Program-made: the position numbers and the translations under genes | Shown: in pieces, positions 54,720-63,863 of the stretch | How the letters are laid out: each line of letters starts with the position of its first letter | How positions within the stretch are numbered: the first letter of the stretch is position 1 | Assembly (NCBI GenBank): GCA_945878135.1 | Contig: CAMDUL010000001.1 | Span: 124,001 to 188,000, forward strand | Length of the DNA: 64,000 nt | Direction: 5' to 3' | From: Chthoniobacter flavus | GTDB taxonomy: Bacteria; Verrucomicrobiota; Verrucomicrobiia; Chthoniobacterales; JACTMZ01 | Notes under the pieces: model-generated | The model's input: only the letters and a program-made list of their open reading frames with translations | What the model was told of the DNA's origin: nothing | The model's database searches: none

Positions 54720-56501
54720 TCAGGGGGCTGGCGTCAGCAGGTTCATCTCCTCCGCGGTCAAACGGGTCTGGTCGATGGCGGCGAGCAACCGGGCCGCGTT
54801 GAAGGACTGCCCGCTGGCGCCCCGCAAGACGGCGTAAACAATGGCTTGCTCGGCCGGTGTTAGCTCCGGGAGAAAGACATCCACCTGATCGAAGACAGCC
54901 AGTGCCTCATCGTTTCGGCCCGCTTTGACCAAGGCGAGAGCGTGGGTCAGGCGAAGGGGAATGTTGGCCGGGGCGACCGCGATGGCCGCGGCGGTTTCGG
55001 CCGGGTCGACGGGGCGGCCGGCGAGGAGGTCACGGCGGCGGCGGGAGTCCTGGACCGCGAGGTGATCAGGAACGACCTGACCGGCCGCATCCAAGGCCCG
55101 GAGCAAGGTGTCTTCGTCGCCCCGGCCTTTGAACCGGGCCCGGGCCAAAGGATAAGCCTCCGGAGCGGAATCCTGGCGGGCGCAGAGCGCGAGCAGGATG
55201 TCGTCGACCAAGACGGACTCGCCGTGAAAATCGAGGGCGCGCACGGTTTGCGCGAGGCGCTGCTCCCGCGCGGCGTTGTCGAGCGACTGGGCCACGAGGT
55301 CGGGCACGAGGGAATCCTGACCGAGCCGCCGCGCCGCCACGGCCCGGGTGGAGAGACGCAGGGAAAGGGGCACCACGGTGCTTTCCATGCCGGACATCTC
55401 GTAGAGGGCCGGCCATTGGGCCAGATTGGACAGGGCCTCGGACCGCGCGGCGTAGGCGGATGTTTCGCTCACCGCGTCGTCGGCATTGAGCACCTCCGGG
55501 ACCAAGGCGGACTGCCCGTTGCGGTTGAGCCAGTTGGCGAACTCGGCGCGGCGGTCGAGCGGGGCGTCCTCGAAGACCGGACGGAATTCCGCGGCAAGCG
55601 TGGCCGCCTCGGCGGCGCCGGATTCAATCGAGTAATCCGCCGCGAGGAAGAGGGCCGGATTCCCGGCCGAGCGATCCTGCAGAGCGTCCTGCGCCCACTT
55701 CCAGGCGGTGGTGCGGGGAATCGGGGCGGCGGGCAGGGCCATGGAGACCGCGCGCGGACCGTATTTGGTGCCGCGCAGGGCTTCGGTCAGCTGCAAAATC
55801 TCGGCCATGGCTTGGTCATCCTCCTCGGAAGGCACCGCCGGCGGCAGCAGGGCCGGCCCGTAGCGAAGAAGGAGGAAGCGCAGAAGTTCGAGGCGCAGCT
55901 CGTCGTCATCGCCGGCCGCGACCGCCGTGCGGGCCAGAGCCACGGCGCGGGAATAGTCACCGCGGCGCGCAGCAAGCTGGGCCCGCAGTCCGGCCACGTG
56001 GCCCGCTTCGCCTTTGCCTTCGAGCGCGGTGATGGCCGCGTCGAACTGCGCTTCCGTGCCGAAAACCAGAGCGAGCCGCGCGTGTTCCCTCGCTTCGAGG
56101 GGCGTGAGATCGTCCGCCGCGGCCAACGCTTCCCATTCCGCCAGCATGGGCTCGTCGTTGGTGCGGCTGCGCACATAGACCCACGCGCGGTGCACGACCG
56201 GATCGCCAGGACGGAGGCTCTGGGCCACCATGATCTGACGGTAGCCGCGGGCGAAAACATCGTTTTCCACGCTGCGCATGCCCTCGGCCGCCAAATAACG
56301 CGCGCGGAGACCGATGCCCACGTAGGCGGACAAACCGCCGAGGATGATGATGGCGGGCACGGCGATGGGCAGCCAGAGCAGGAACCGCCGGCGGATGCGC
56401 TTGAACCAAGGCAGGTCGCCCCGAGGCTGGCGGAATTCCGACCACCAGCGACCGACCAAGCCGCGCGGGCGCCGGGCAGAAGAGCTGCGCTCGCGGCTCA
56501 T
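54720..56501 (-). CDS. Membrane-anchored tetratricopeptide-like repeat protein in the exosortase locus
   Basis: TM FLLWLPIAVPAIIILGGLSAYVG; helical repeats (ALALVKAGRNDEALAVFDQVD...); stop/start overlap with the upstream gene (ATGA at 56498-56501). Confidence 0.82.
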   Translation of the reverse strand: MSRERSSSARRPRGLVGRWWSEFRQPRGDLPWFKRIRRRFLLWLPIAVPAIIILGGLSAYVGIGLRARYLAAEGMRSVENDVFARGYRQIMVAQSLRPGDPVVHRAWVYVRSRTNDEPMLAEWEALAAADDLTPLEAREHARLALVFGTEAQFDAAITALEGKGEAGHVAGLRAQLAARRGDYSRAVALARTAVAAGDDDELRLELLRFLLLRYGPALLPPAVPSEEDDQAMAEILQLTEALRGTKYGPRAVSMALPAAPIPRTTAWKWAQDALQDRSAGNPALFLAADYSIESGAAEAATLAAEFRPVFEDAPLDRRAEFANWLNRNGQSALVPEVLNADDAVSETSAYAARSEALSNLAQWPALYEMSGMESTVVPLSLRLSTRAVAARRLGQDSLVPDLVAQSLDNAAREQRLAQTVRALDFHGESVLVDDILLALCARQDSAPEAYPLARARFKGRGDEDTLLRALDAAGQVVPDHLAVQDSRRRRDLLAGRPVDPAETAAAIAVAPANIPLRLTHALALVKAGRNDEALAVFDQVDVFLPELTPAEQAIVYAVLRGASGQSFNAARLLAAIDQTRLTAEEMNLLTPAP

Positions 56502-57100
56502 GGCAAGGCGGACGCGGCGGTGTCTGCGGCGGGCTCGGCCGCAGGGACCTCGCTCCCCGATGGCTCCGCGGGGGCGCCTTCCGTCCGTCCAACCAGTTGC
56601 AGTCCGTTATCCTGACCGTCGAGACCGATCCGCACCCACGCGTGCCCGTGCGAGACCGCCCGGATCTGGAAGTGCGTGAGGCGCACCGGATCGAAGGAAA
56701 ATTCCTGCCAGCCGCCCAGCTTGAACATCTTGAGGTTGATCGTCTCGCCCGCGCTGGCCACGGGGACAAACGGGCCGTTGGGCGAGTCGGCGGCCAGGAT
56801 CTCGAGCGATTTGATATTCTGCGGACTGCTCGCTTCGATGAAGATGCGAACGGTGCTGATCTCGGACGGACGCTTGAAAGCAAAGACCGCGCCGGCCAGT
56901 TCGTCGGCCGGGAGGTCGAAGCCGCCCTCGAGCAATTTGGCCGGACGGTCCGAAGGGGCCGCGATGATTTCGGCGTCCTCGGGATTGAGGAGGTTGCGCG
57001 GCGCGGACTCCTCCGCTCCGGCGCGCGGCAGGGCCATCGCCATGAGCAGCAGGCAGGCGGCGACCGGGAAATGCGCGGCGTGAGAGATCATAGTCACCAT
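56498..57100 (-). CDS. Exported protein with discoidin (F5/8 type C)-like domain
   Basis: Signal-like N-terminus; LAGAVFAFKRPSEISTVRIFIEASSPQNIKSLEILAADSPNGPFVPVASAGE...GGWQEFSFDPVRLTHFQIRAVS. Confidence 0.75.
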   Translation of the reverse strand: MVTMISHAAHFPVAACLLLMAMALPRAGAEESAPRNLLNPEDAEIIAAPSDRPAKLLEGGFDLPADELAGAVFAFKRPSEISTVRIFIEASSPQNIKSLEILAADSPNGPFVPVASAGETINLKMFKLGGWQEFSFDPVRLTHFQIRAVSHGHAWVRIGLDGQDNGLQLVGRTEGAPAEPSGSEVPAAEPAADTAASALP

Positions 57101-57212
57101 GGGTCGGGCGCTCTCCTATCGCGGAGGAGTCGCGCGGTGTCAAGAAGCCAACACCGCGGCGCCCGCAGGATTGACCTTGGCCGGAGCGGCTTCCGAGGTA
57201 TGTTTTGCCGCC

Positions 57213-58769
57213 GTGACGACCCGCACCCCAACCGAGGAACGCCGCGCCGCCTGGTTTTTCTTCGCGGCGCTGGGCGCGCTCTGGTTCGCTTTGTTCTACC
57301 GGCTGGCCTTCATCTGGGAAACCGACGACCAGTATTCCCACGGGTGGATGGTGCCGCTCTTCGCGGGGTGGATCTTCGCCGAACGCTGGTCCCGTCGGCC
57401 GGACCCCGCCCCTCCCCGCCGGATGTGGCCGACCGCGCTCTTGCTCGCCGCCCTCTGGCTGCCCGCCGCGGGAGCCAACCTGATCCTCGAATCCTCGCCG
57501 CAGTGGCGTCCAATAATGTGGCTCTTTGCCGGGGCGGTCTTCGCGGCGAGCCTGCTTTTGGCGCGGATGGCCGGCGGCGCGCCGTGGCTGCGGCACTTCG
57601 CTTTCCCCTTTATCTTCGCCCTCACAGCCGTGCCCTGGCCCTACGACTTTGAAAGATGGCTGACCCTCGAACTGAGCATGCTCGGTGCCGGCATCACCGG
57701 GATCCTGCTCAACCTCGGCGGCATCCTCGCCGTGGTGCAGGGCAACAATATCGAGATCGACACCGGCGTGCTCGGGGTGGACGACGCCTGCAGCGGCGTG
57801 CGTTCTTTCCAGTCCAGCCTCATGGCCGCCCTCCTCTTCGGCGAGTGGTTCGGCTTCCGTTTCGGTTGGCGGATTTTCCTCGCGATGGCCGGCATCCTCG
57901 TTGCCTACCTCCTCAACATTGCCCGCATGCTCATCCTCTGCCTCGCCGCTTTGCAGGGCGGAGTCGGCGTCCTCGACCAATGGCACGACCCGGCCGGCTT
58001 CGCCATCCTCTTTGTCTCGATGGGCTGCCTGTTACTGCTCAGCCTCGCTCTGAAAAAGTTGCCCGGGGCCACGGTTACCCCGCCGCCCGCGCGGACTCCG
58101 GGGCCGGGGCCCGCCGGCGGCATCGTCACGGCAGCCGTTGTCGTCCTCGCCGCCACCGTCCTGCTCCCGCTCACCACCGAGTCTTGGTATCGCTGGCGCG
58201 AGAGCCTGCGGGCACCGGTGGACACGTGGACACTCGTCCCCGCGCCCGCCGGAGTTCAGGAAGAACCGCTCGGGGAGCGGGTGGAGAGTATGCTCGGCTA
58301 TGACGAAGGTTTCCGGCGGCGCTGGACCGATGAGAAGTCTCGCTCGCTCGACCTCATTTACACGCGCTGGTTGCCCGGGCGCAAAGCCCTCGGGATGGGC
58401 CCGCATCCGCCGGACACCTGTCAGCGGGCCATCGGGCGCGAGATCATTCAGAAATCGCCCGCGCGGCTAGCCAGGCTCGGACACATCGAATTGCCCTACC
58501 AGATCTACACCATCAAGGACACGAACCGGACCTTTTACCTGCTCTTCGCCCTCGACGATGGCTACCGCGATCCCGAATGGTTGAAATCGGGCCTCATGCA
58601 CTGGGACCTTAGCAAGCGCATGCGTTACCTGCGGGGCGCATTTGAAGGCAACCGGGACACAGGCCGATCCTCACTGCAAATCGCCCTCGTCGGCGAAACC
58701 GATCCGGTGGTGGCCGAGCGCGAATTGCTCGAGGTGCTGCAGGAGTTGGTCGTCGAGCGGCAACCCTGA
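57213..58769 (+). CDS. Exosortase with C-terminal EpsI-like (DUF3485-like) extension
   Basis: GTG 57213; DDQYSHGWMVPLFAGWIF; GVDDACSGVRSFQSSLMAALLFGEW (catalytic Cys), LLNIARMLILC (Arg), LDQWHDPAGFAILF (His); C-terminal HPPDTCQRAIG. Confidence 0.92.
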   Translation: MTTRTPTEERRAAWFFFAALGALWFALFYRLAFIWETDDQYSHGWMVPLFAGWIFAERWSRRPDPAPPRRMWPTALLLAALWLPAAGANLILESSPQWRPIMWLFAGAVFAASLLLARMAGGAPWLRHFAFPFIFALTAVPWPYDFERWLTLELSMLGAGITGILLNLGGILAVVQGNNIEIDTGVLGVDDACSGVRSFQSSLMAALLFGEWFGFRFGWRIFLAMAGILVAYLLNIARMLILCLAALQGGVGVLDQWHDPAGFAILFVSMGCLLLLSLALKKLPGATVTPPPARTPGPGPAGGIVTAAVVVLAATVLLPLTTESWYRWRESLRAPVDTWTLVPAPAGVQEEPLGERVESMLGYDEGFRRRWTDEKSRSLDLIYTRWLPGRKALGMGPHPPDTCQRAIGREIIQKSPARLARLGHIELPYQIYTIKDTNRTFYLLFALDDGYRDPEWLKSGLMHWDLSKRMRYLRGAFEGNRDTGRSSLQIALVGETDPVVAERELLEVLQELVVERQP

Positions 58770-58784
58770 GCGCGGGACAAACCT

Positions 58785-59666
58785 CTATCCCGCAAAGGCA
58801 AACCCCGGCAACCCCTGCACCCCGACTTTTGCGGCGAACAAGTTTCCCGCCTCCGGCTCCGGGGACGACTCGGCCTCCTCGCGACCTTTTTGCGCCGTGG
58901 TGAAATAAAGCACGTCGAGATCCTGACCACCGAAGGCCGGACAAGTCACATTGGCCGCCGGACATTCCACTTTCGCGACCATCTCCCCGGTGAGCGGATT
59001 CCACCGCGCCACGCCGTGGCCGGCCCACAGCGCGGTCCAGAGGAATCCCTCGGCATCGACGGCCATACCGTCCGGGCGCCCGAGCGTCTTGTCCACCTCG
59101 ACAACCGCGCGACGGTTGGCAATGTTGCCGGTTCCCGTGTCATAGTCGAAGGCGAAAACACACCCCGTCTTGGTGTCCGTCCAATAGAACGTCTTTCGGT
59201 CCGGCGACCAGCCGAGTCCGTTCGAATTGCCGGCCCGGTCGACGAGCTTGGTGAAGGTCAGATCCGGCTCGATCCGCCAGAGCGCAGCCTGCCTGTCCGA
59301 ACCGTCGTAGGCGATGGTGCCGGCGAAAAGCCGTCCGCGCGGATCCGGTTTGCCGTCATTGAAACGATTCCCCGGCACCTCCGCCTCCGGATCGCAGAGC
59401 AGGACGAATTTCCCGCTCTCGAAATCCATCCGCGCGATGCCGTCCCTCGTCCCCAGCACCAGATCCCCGCGCGTGGTCGGCTGGACCAACGACACGTGGC
59501 ACGGCGTCTTGCGCATTTCATCCTGCCCGGTCGCCGGATCGAACCGGTGCACCTCGCAGCGCAGGATGTCCACCCAGTAAAGCCGCTGTTCATCGGCGAA
59601 CCAACACGCCCCCTCGCCCAGGACGGCGCGACTGCGGAGCACACACTCGGAAGGAAAAACCTGCAT
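58785..59666 (-). CDS. SMP-30/gluconolactonase/LRE family protein
   Basis: LGEGACWFADEQRLYWVDILRCEVHRFDPATG; NRFNDGKPDPRGRLFAGTIAYDG; NSNGLGWSPDRKTFYWTDTKTGCVFAFDYD; GRPDGMAVDAEGFLWTALWAG. Confidence 0.94.
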   Translation of the reverse strand: MQVFPSECVLRSRAVLGEGACWFADEQRLYWVDILRCEVHRFDPATGQDEMRKTPCHVSLVQPTTRGDLVLGTRDGIARMDFESGKFVLLCDPEAEVPGNRFNDGKPDPRGRLFAGTIAYDGSDRQAALWRIEPDLTFTKLVDRAGNSNGLGWSPDRKTFYWTDTKTGCVFAFDYDTGTGNIANRRAVVEVDKTLGRPDGMAVDAEGFLWTALWAGHGVARWNPLTGEMVAKVECPAANVTCPAFGGQDLDVLYFTTAQKGREEAESSPEPEAGNLFAAKVGVQGLPGFAFAG

Positions 59667-59715
59667 CGGACCCTGCCTATCGCCCGCGGCGCGGCGCGTA
59701 AAGACCGCAGCGGCC

Positions 59716-60159
59716 TCACTCGCTCGTCGCGGACACTTTACCGTCCAACGCGGCCTCCAAGGTGTGCCACGGCAACATGGCGCATTTGATCCGCGCGGGG
59801 AATTTCCGCAGGCCGGAGAGTGCGGCCAGATCACCCAGCTCCGGCGGCGGTTCGGACGACGCCCCGAGCAACATGACGCGCACCCGGGACGACAGAGACT
59901 TCACTTCCGCCACCGTGCGGCCTTGGGTCTTGCCGGTCATCATCGAGGCCGAGGCGCGCGAAATGGCGCAGCCTTGGCCTTGGAAAGCGACATCGGACAA
60001 TGTGTCGCCGTCCATCTGCACGAAAACCTTCACCTCGTCCCCGCACAGCGGATTGTGCCCCTCCGCCGCGCAGGTGCAGCCCTCGATCGCGCGGAAGTTC
60101 CGCGGACGCTTGGTGTGGTCCAGGATGATCTCCTGGTAGAGGTCGGTCAGGTCGGACAT
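59716..60159 (-). CDS. sufU: SUF system NifU-family Fe-S cluster assembly protein
   Basis: LYQEIILDHTKRPRNFRAIEGCTCAAEGHNPLCGDEVKVFVQMDGDTLSDVAFQGQGCAISRASASMMTGKTQGRT; KFPARIKCAMLPWHTLEAAL. Confidence 0.95.
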   Translation of the reverse strand: MSDLTDLYQEIILDHTKRPRNFRAIEGCTCAAEGHNPLCGDEVKVFVQMDGDTLSDVAFQGQGCAISRASASMMTGKTQGRTVAEVKSLSSRVRVMLLGASSEPPPELGDLAALSGLRKFPARIKCAMLPWHTLEAALDGKVSATSE

Positions 60160-60202
60160 CAGGCCCGGAGACTTTCGCGGTCCGCCGTCGCCATGCCGGA
60201 AC

Positions 60203-60418
60203 TCAATCCAGCACGCGCACCGGCAGCGAGGCCTCGAAGTTGCTGTCGCGCGGCGCGGTGACCGGCGAGCCCGCGATCTGCACGATGTTGACCGGCGTGA
60301 CCACCGCCGTTTCCTGCGCGCGCGCCTCGGGCACGAGCGTGAGGTCTTTGGCCACCATGTAAACAAGGCAGCCGGCGATAACGGTGAGAACAATGCGGGT
60401 GTAAGCGTCGATTTTCAT
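60203..60418 (-). CDS. Small exported hypothetical protein
   Basis: MKIDAYTRIVLTVIAGCLVYMVAKDLTLVPEARAQETAVVTPVNIVQIAGSPVTAPRDSNFEASLPVRVLD: N-terminal TM/signal. Confidence 0.65.
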   Translation of the reverse strand: MKIDAYTRIVLTVIAGCLVYMVAKDLTLVPEARAQETAVVTPVNIVQIAGSPVTAPRDSNFEASLPVRVLD

Positions 60419-60451
60419 CGCGTCCGAACGTCCTTGCCCCGCCCCGCGCCG

Positions 60452-61027
60452 TCAAGCGCGCAACTCGTCCCGCACCCACCGGCCCAAGCGCTCCGCGCAC
60501 TCGTCCACCGCTTCGCGCCACGTCCGGCCCGCGCCGTCCTGCGCCTCGTCGCTGACCTCTTTGACCAGGGTCACGTCGAGGCCGAAATCGCGGGCCACCT
60601 TGGCCACGGCATAGCCTTCCATGTCGACCAAATCGGCCATCGCGGCCAACCGCGCGCGCGACGGGCCGCCGTCGACGAACACGTCGCCCGAGGCGAGCAC
60701 CGGACCGTCGCGGCCCAGATCGATGACCGGACCGAAATGCTCCCCGGTCAAAGCGAAGATTCCCTCGTCGTCGAAATCATGCTGCACAACGCGTCCGACC
60801 ACCTGCGTGCCGCGCAACTCCCCGCGCAGCGCCCCCGCCGTGCCGAGATTGATGATCCGCGAGGGACGTTGCCGCGCGAGCACCGCGGACAAAGCCGAGG
60901 CCGCGCAGAGCTTGCCGACCCCGGTGACCAAGACCGGCCATTCCTCGACGTGCAAATGCCGCGCCTCCTCTTCCAAGGCGACGACGAGCAAAGGACGGTC
61001 CAGTGAAATCGAGCGGTGCAGCTTCAC
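60452..61027 (-). CDS. Nucleoside phosphorylase / nucleosidase family protein
   Basis: LLVVALEEEARHL; VLVTGVGKLCAASALSAVL; IINLGTAGAL; ASGDVFVDG; LVDMEGYAVAKVARDFGLDVTLVKEVSDEA. Start uncertain: GTG 61027, ATG 61126 or ATG 61138. Confidence 0.85.
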   Translation of the reverse strand: MKLHRSISLDRPLLVVALEEEARHLHVEEWPVLVTGVGKLCAASALSAVLARQRPSRIINLGTAGALRGELRGTQVVGRVVQHDFDDEGIFALTGEHFGPVIDLGRDGPVLASGDVFVDGGPSRARLAAMADLVDMEGYAVAKVARDFGLDVTLVKEVSDEAQDGAGRTWREAVDECAERLGRWVRDELRA

Positions 61028-61124
61028 CCCGACAGTAAAGGGCTTTTCGCGCCGCTTGCCCAGCCATGAGGCGGTCCCCGGGATTGCCTTTTGTCCCCCG
61101 GCCCCCGAGACTGCGCGGCCGATC

Positions 61125-62246
61125 ATGCTGTTCCTCACGCCCCGCTACCGCAAAGAGGCGAAACTCGTGCTCCGCGCCGCGCGCAAGCTCCTGCGCTACC
61201 GCCGCGATATTCTTCCGGACAAGCAGATCGTCGACCTGAACGATCGCATCACCCGCCTGCAGGTCGCCCTGCGCAAAGGGGAGCGCACCGGTATCGAGCA
61301 GTCGACCGCACGGTTGCACGAGCTCTTCGACCAGGCCGCGCCCCGCCCGCCGCTGGCCGGGCTGCGCGAAAACACCGAGGTCATCCTCGTCGCCCTGGTC
61401 ATCGCCCTCGGCGTCCGCGCCTATTTCCTCCAACCTTTCAAAATCCCCACCGGCTCGATGCAGCCCACGCTCTACGGCGTGACCGGCACGCCGACCGTCG
61501 ACCCGCCGCCCAACCCGCTGGTCCGCGCCGCCGAATTCCTCCTGCGCGGGCGCACCTACATCGATGTCACGGCCAAGGAGAATGACACCGTGATCGGCCT
61601 GCGCGAGGTCAACCGGTTCCACTTTTTCACCTCGACCGAAATCATCACCCGCACGCGCACCTACCGCGTGCCCGCGCCGATGGATGTCGTCCGGCGCGAT
61701 TTCGGCATCCAGCCCGGACGCCCGCTCGCCGCCGGCCAACCCGTGGTGCGCGGACACGCCGACGCCGGCGACCAATTGTTCGTCGACAAGGTCTCCTACA
61801 ATTTCGTCCGCCCGGCACTGGGCGATGTTTTCGTCTTCCGCACCACGGGCATCCCGCGCATCGAGGCCAATATCGCGCCGGGCATGGGCTCGCAATACTA
61901 CATCAAACGCCTCGCCGGCCTCGGCGGACAATCCCTGCGCATCGACCCGCCGGACCTCTTCATCGACGGACAAATCCCGGACCTCCCCGTCCTGCGGCGT
62001 GTCATGTCCGCCCGGGACGGTTACCAGGGCTACGCCAACTCCAGCGCGGGCGGCGGCACTTTCCCCATCCTCGGCTCGCCGGCCGAGTCCTACCCGGTCC
62101 CGGCCGGATCCTACTTCGCGCTCGGCGACAACAGCTACCACAGCAGCGACAGCCGGTTCTTCGGGCCCGTGCCGGAAAAGAACGTCGTCGGACGCGGACT
62201 CGTCGTTTACTGGCCGTTCGTCGGACGCTGGGGGCTCATCCACTGA
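61125..62246 (+). CDS. lepB: Signal peptidase I
   Basis: VRAYFLQPFKIPTGSMQPTLYG (catalytic Ser); YYIKRLAGLGGQSLRI (Lys region); YFALGDNSYHSSDSRFFGPVPEKNVVGRGLVVYWPF. Confidence 0.95.
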   Translation: MLFLTPRYRKEAKLVLRAARKLLRYRRDILPDKQIVDLNDRITRLQVALRKGERTGIEQSTARLHELFDQAAPRPPLAGLRENTEVILVALVIALGVRAYFLQPFKIPTGSMQPTLYGVTGTPTVDPPPNPLVRAAEFLLRGRTYIDVTAKENDTVIGLREVNRFHFFTSTEIITRTRTYRVPAPMDVVRRDFGIQPGRPLAAGQPVVRGHADAGDQLFVDKVSYNFVRPALGDVFVFRTTGIPRIEANIAPGMGSQYYIKRLAGLGGQSLRIDPPDLFIDGQIPDLPVLRRVMSARDGYQGYANSSAGGGTFPILGSPAESYPVPAGSYFALGDNSYHSSDSRFFGPVPEKNVVGRGLVVYWPFVGRWGLIH

Positions 62247-62256
62247 GGCCCCGCGG

Positions 62257-63033
62257 TCACTTCCCCGTGGCCGCGAAGTGCCGGATGGCATCGGCCACGC
62301 CCTCGCCCCACGGATGCGGCGAAACGTAACCGCCTCCGGCCCGGACGACGCGCTTCACCTCGTCCACCGCATTGGCCGGACACGCCACCATGGCCGCGGC
62401 GGCGCCGTCGAGCATCGGGATGTCATTGTGATGGTCCCCGATGGCCAGCACCTCCGCGCGCGGAATGGCGAGCAGGCGCGCCAACTCGGCCAGCGACGAA
62501 CCCTTGTGGATCTCGCGATGTGCGAACCGCATCCACACGTGGTTGCGGTTGAAAGAAAACTCGGGCACATCGAGCGCCGTCTCGCGGATGCGCGCGGCCA
62601 CCACGTCCATGGTCGCCGCATCGGGCGTCATCAACCCCGCAACGCGCCCATTCTCGTAAAGTATCTCGATGCCGTCCCCGCCCTCCGCCATCGCGCCGAT
62701 CGCCTCGAGCACGCCCTGCGCCCGGTGAAAAAGATCCGTCGTCCGCACCTCCGTCCGCGCATTCCAATCGCCGAAGGCCTCCCAGTCCCCCTCCCCGGCG
62801 CGGCGGAAAATATCCTTCTCGCTGCTCAGGACGAAATCGGGATCGTGCGGCAAGCGCGCGTGCTCGAGTCCCTCGAGGGCGAACCACAACTGCCGCCCCG
62901 TGTTGACCGCCCACACCGCGCCGCGCGCCCGCAGGTCCGCGAGGGCCGCCGCCAGCGAGGCCGCCGTGCGCGCGTCGGGCTCGTGGCCGATGAGCGTCCC
63001 GTCGAAATCCGTGCTCAACAAACTGATGGGCAT
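62257..63033 (-). CDS. HAD-superfamily hydrolase (Cof/sucrose-phosphatase-like)
   Basis: ISLLSTDFDGTLIGHEPD; WAVNTGRQLWF; KGSSLAELARLLAIPRAEVLAIGDHHNDIPMLDGAAAAMVACPANAVDEVK. Confidence 0.93.
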   Translation of the reverse strand: MPISLLSTDFDGTLIGHEPDARTAASLAAALADLRARGAVWAVNTGRQLWFALEGLEHARLPHDPDFVLSSEKDIFRRAGEGDWEAFGDWNARTEVRTTDLFHRAQGVLEAIGAMAEGGDGIEILYENGRVAGLMTPDAATMDVVAARIRETALDVPEFSFNRNHVWMRFAHREIHKGSSLAELARLLAIPRAEVLAIGDHHNDIPMLDGAAAAMVACPANAVDEVKRVVRAGGGYVSPHPWGEGVADAIRHFAATGK

Positions 63034-63081
63034 CGTTTAAGCGTAACCAAAAGCGGCGTGTCCCGCCAGCCCGCCAGCACG

Positions 63082-63366
63082 ATGAAATCCGCCTACGAAC
63101 TCGCCATGGAACGCCTCGAGGCCAAGAGCCCGGGTCTTCATTTGAATGCGGAGCAAAAAGAACGCATCGCCGCGCTCGAGGCCAAATGCCGGGCCGACAT
63201 CGCCGCGAGGGAACTTCTCCTCCACGGCGAAATGGCCAAGGCGGAAGCCGCGGGGCAAACGGACGAAGTCGCGCAATTGCAACGCCAGCTGGCCGACGAC
63301 ATCCGCCGCCTCGAGGAAAAGCGCGACCGGGAAAAAGATGCTGTGCGGGCATCGTCCGGTTCATGA
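63082..63366 (+). CDS. Small coiled-coil hypothetical protein
   Basis: MKSAYELAMERLEAKSPGLHLNAEQKERIAALEAKCRADIAARELLLHGEMAKAEAAGQTDEVAQLQRQLADDIRRLEEKRDREKDAVRASSGS; coupled (ATGA) to the next gene. Confidence 0.75.
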   Translation: MKSAYELAMERLEAKSPGLHLNAEQKERIAALEAKCRADIAARELLLHGEMAKAEAAGQTDEVAQLQRQLADDIRRLEEKRDREKDAVRASSGS

Positions 63367-63863
63367 ACGACCCGCGCCGGACCGACGCCGCGGACGAGCA
63401 ATTCATGCGCCGCGCCATCGCGCTGGCCGAGCAGGCGGCCCTCGTCGACGGCACCGGCGGCCCCTTCGGATGCGTCATCGTGAAAGACGGCGCGATCATC
63501 GCCGAGGGGTCCAACCACGTGGTCTCGGAGAACGACCCGACATGGCACGGCGAAATGGAAGCGATCCGCTCCGCCGCGAAAAAACTCGGCACTTTCGACC
63601 TCTCCGGTTGCACCCTCTACACCACCGGCGAACCTTGCCCGATGTGCGCGGGGGCCATTTTCTGGGCCAGGATCGACCGCGTGGTCTACGCCTCGACCAT
63701 CGCCGACGCGCTCCGCTACGGGCAATTCGACGACCAGCCGATCTACGAGGACCTGGCCAAGCCGATCGCCTCCCGCCTCGTGCCCGCCGCGCAGTGCCTG
63801 CACGACGAGATGATCGGGCTTTGGGAGCGCTACGAGGCCAAGCCGGACAAAGTCCGCTACTGA
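63363..63863 (+). CDS. Nucleoside deaminase (cytidine/deoxycytidylate deaminase fold; guanine/tRNA-adenosine deaminase-like)
   Basis: GGPFGCVIVKDGAIIAEGSNHV; TWHGEMEAIRSAA (HxE); TGEPCPMCAGAIFWARIDRVVYAS (PCxxC). Confidence 0.94.
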   Translation: MNDPRRTDAADEQFMRRAIALAEQAALVDGTGGPFGCVIVKDGAIIAEGSNHVVSENDPTWHGEMEAIRSAAKKLGTFDLSGCTLYTTGEPCPMCAGAIFWARIDRVVYASTIADALRYGQFDDQPIYEDLAKPIASRLVPAAQCLHDEMIGLWERYEAKPDKVRY

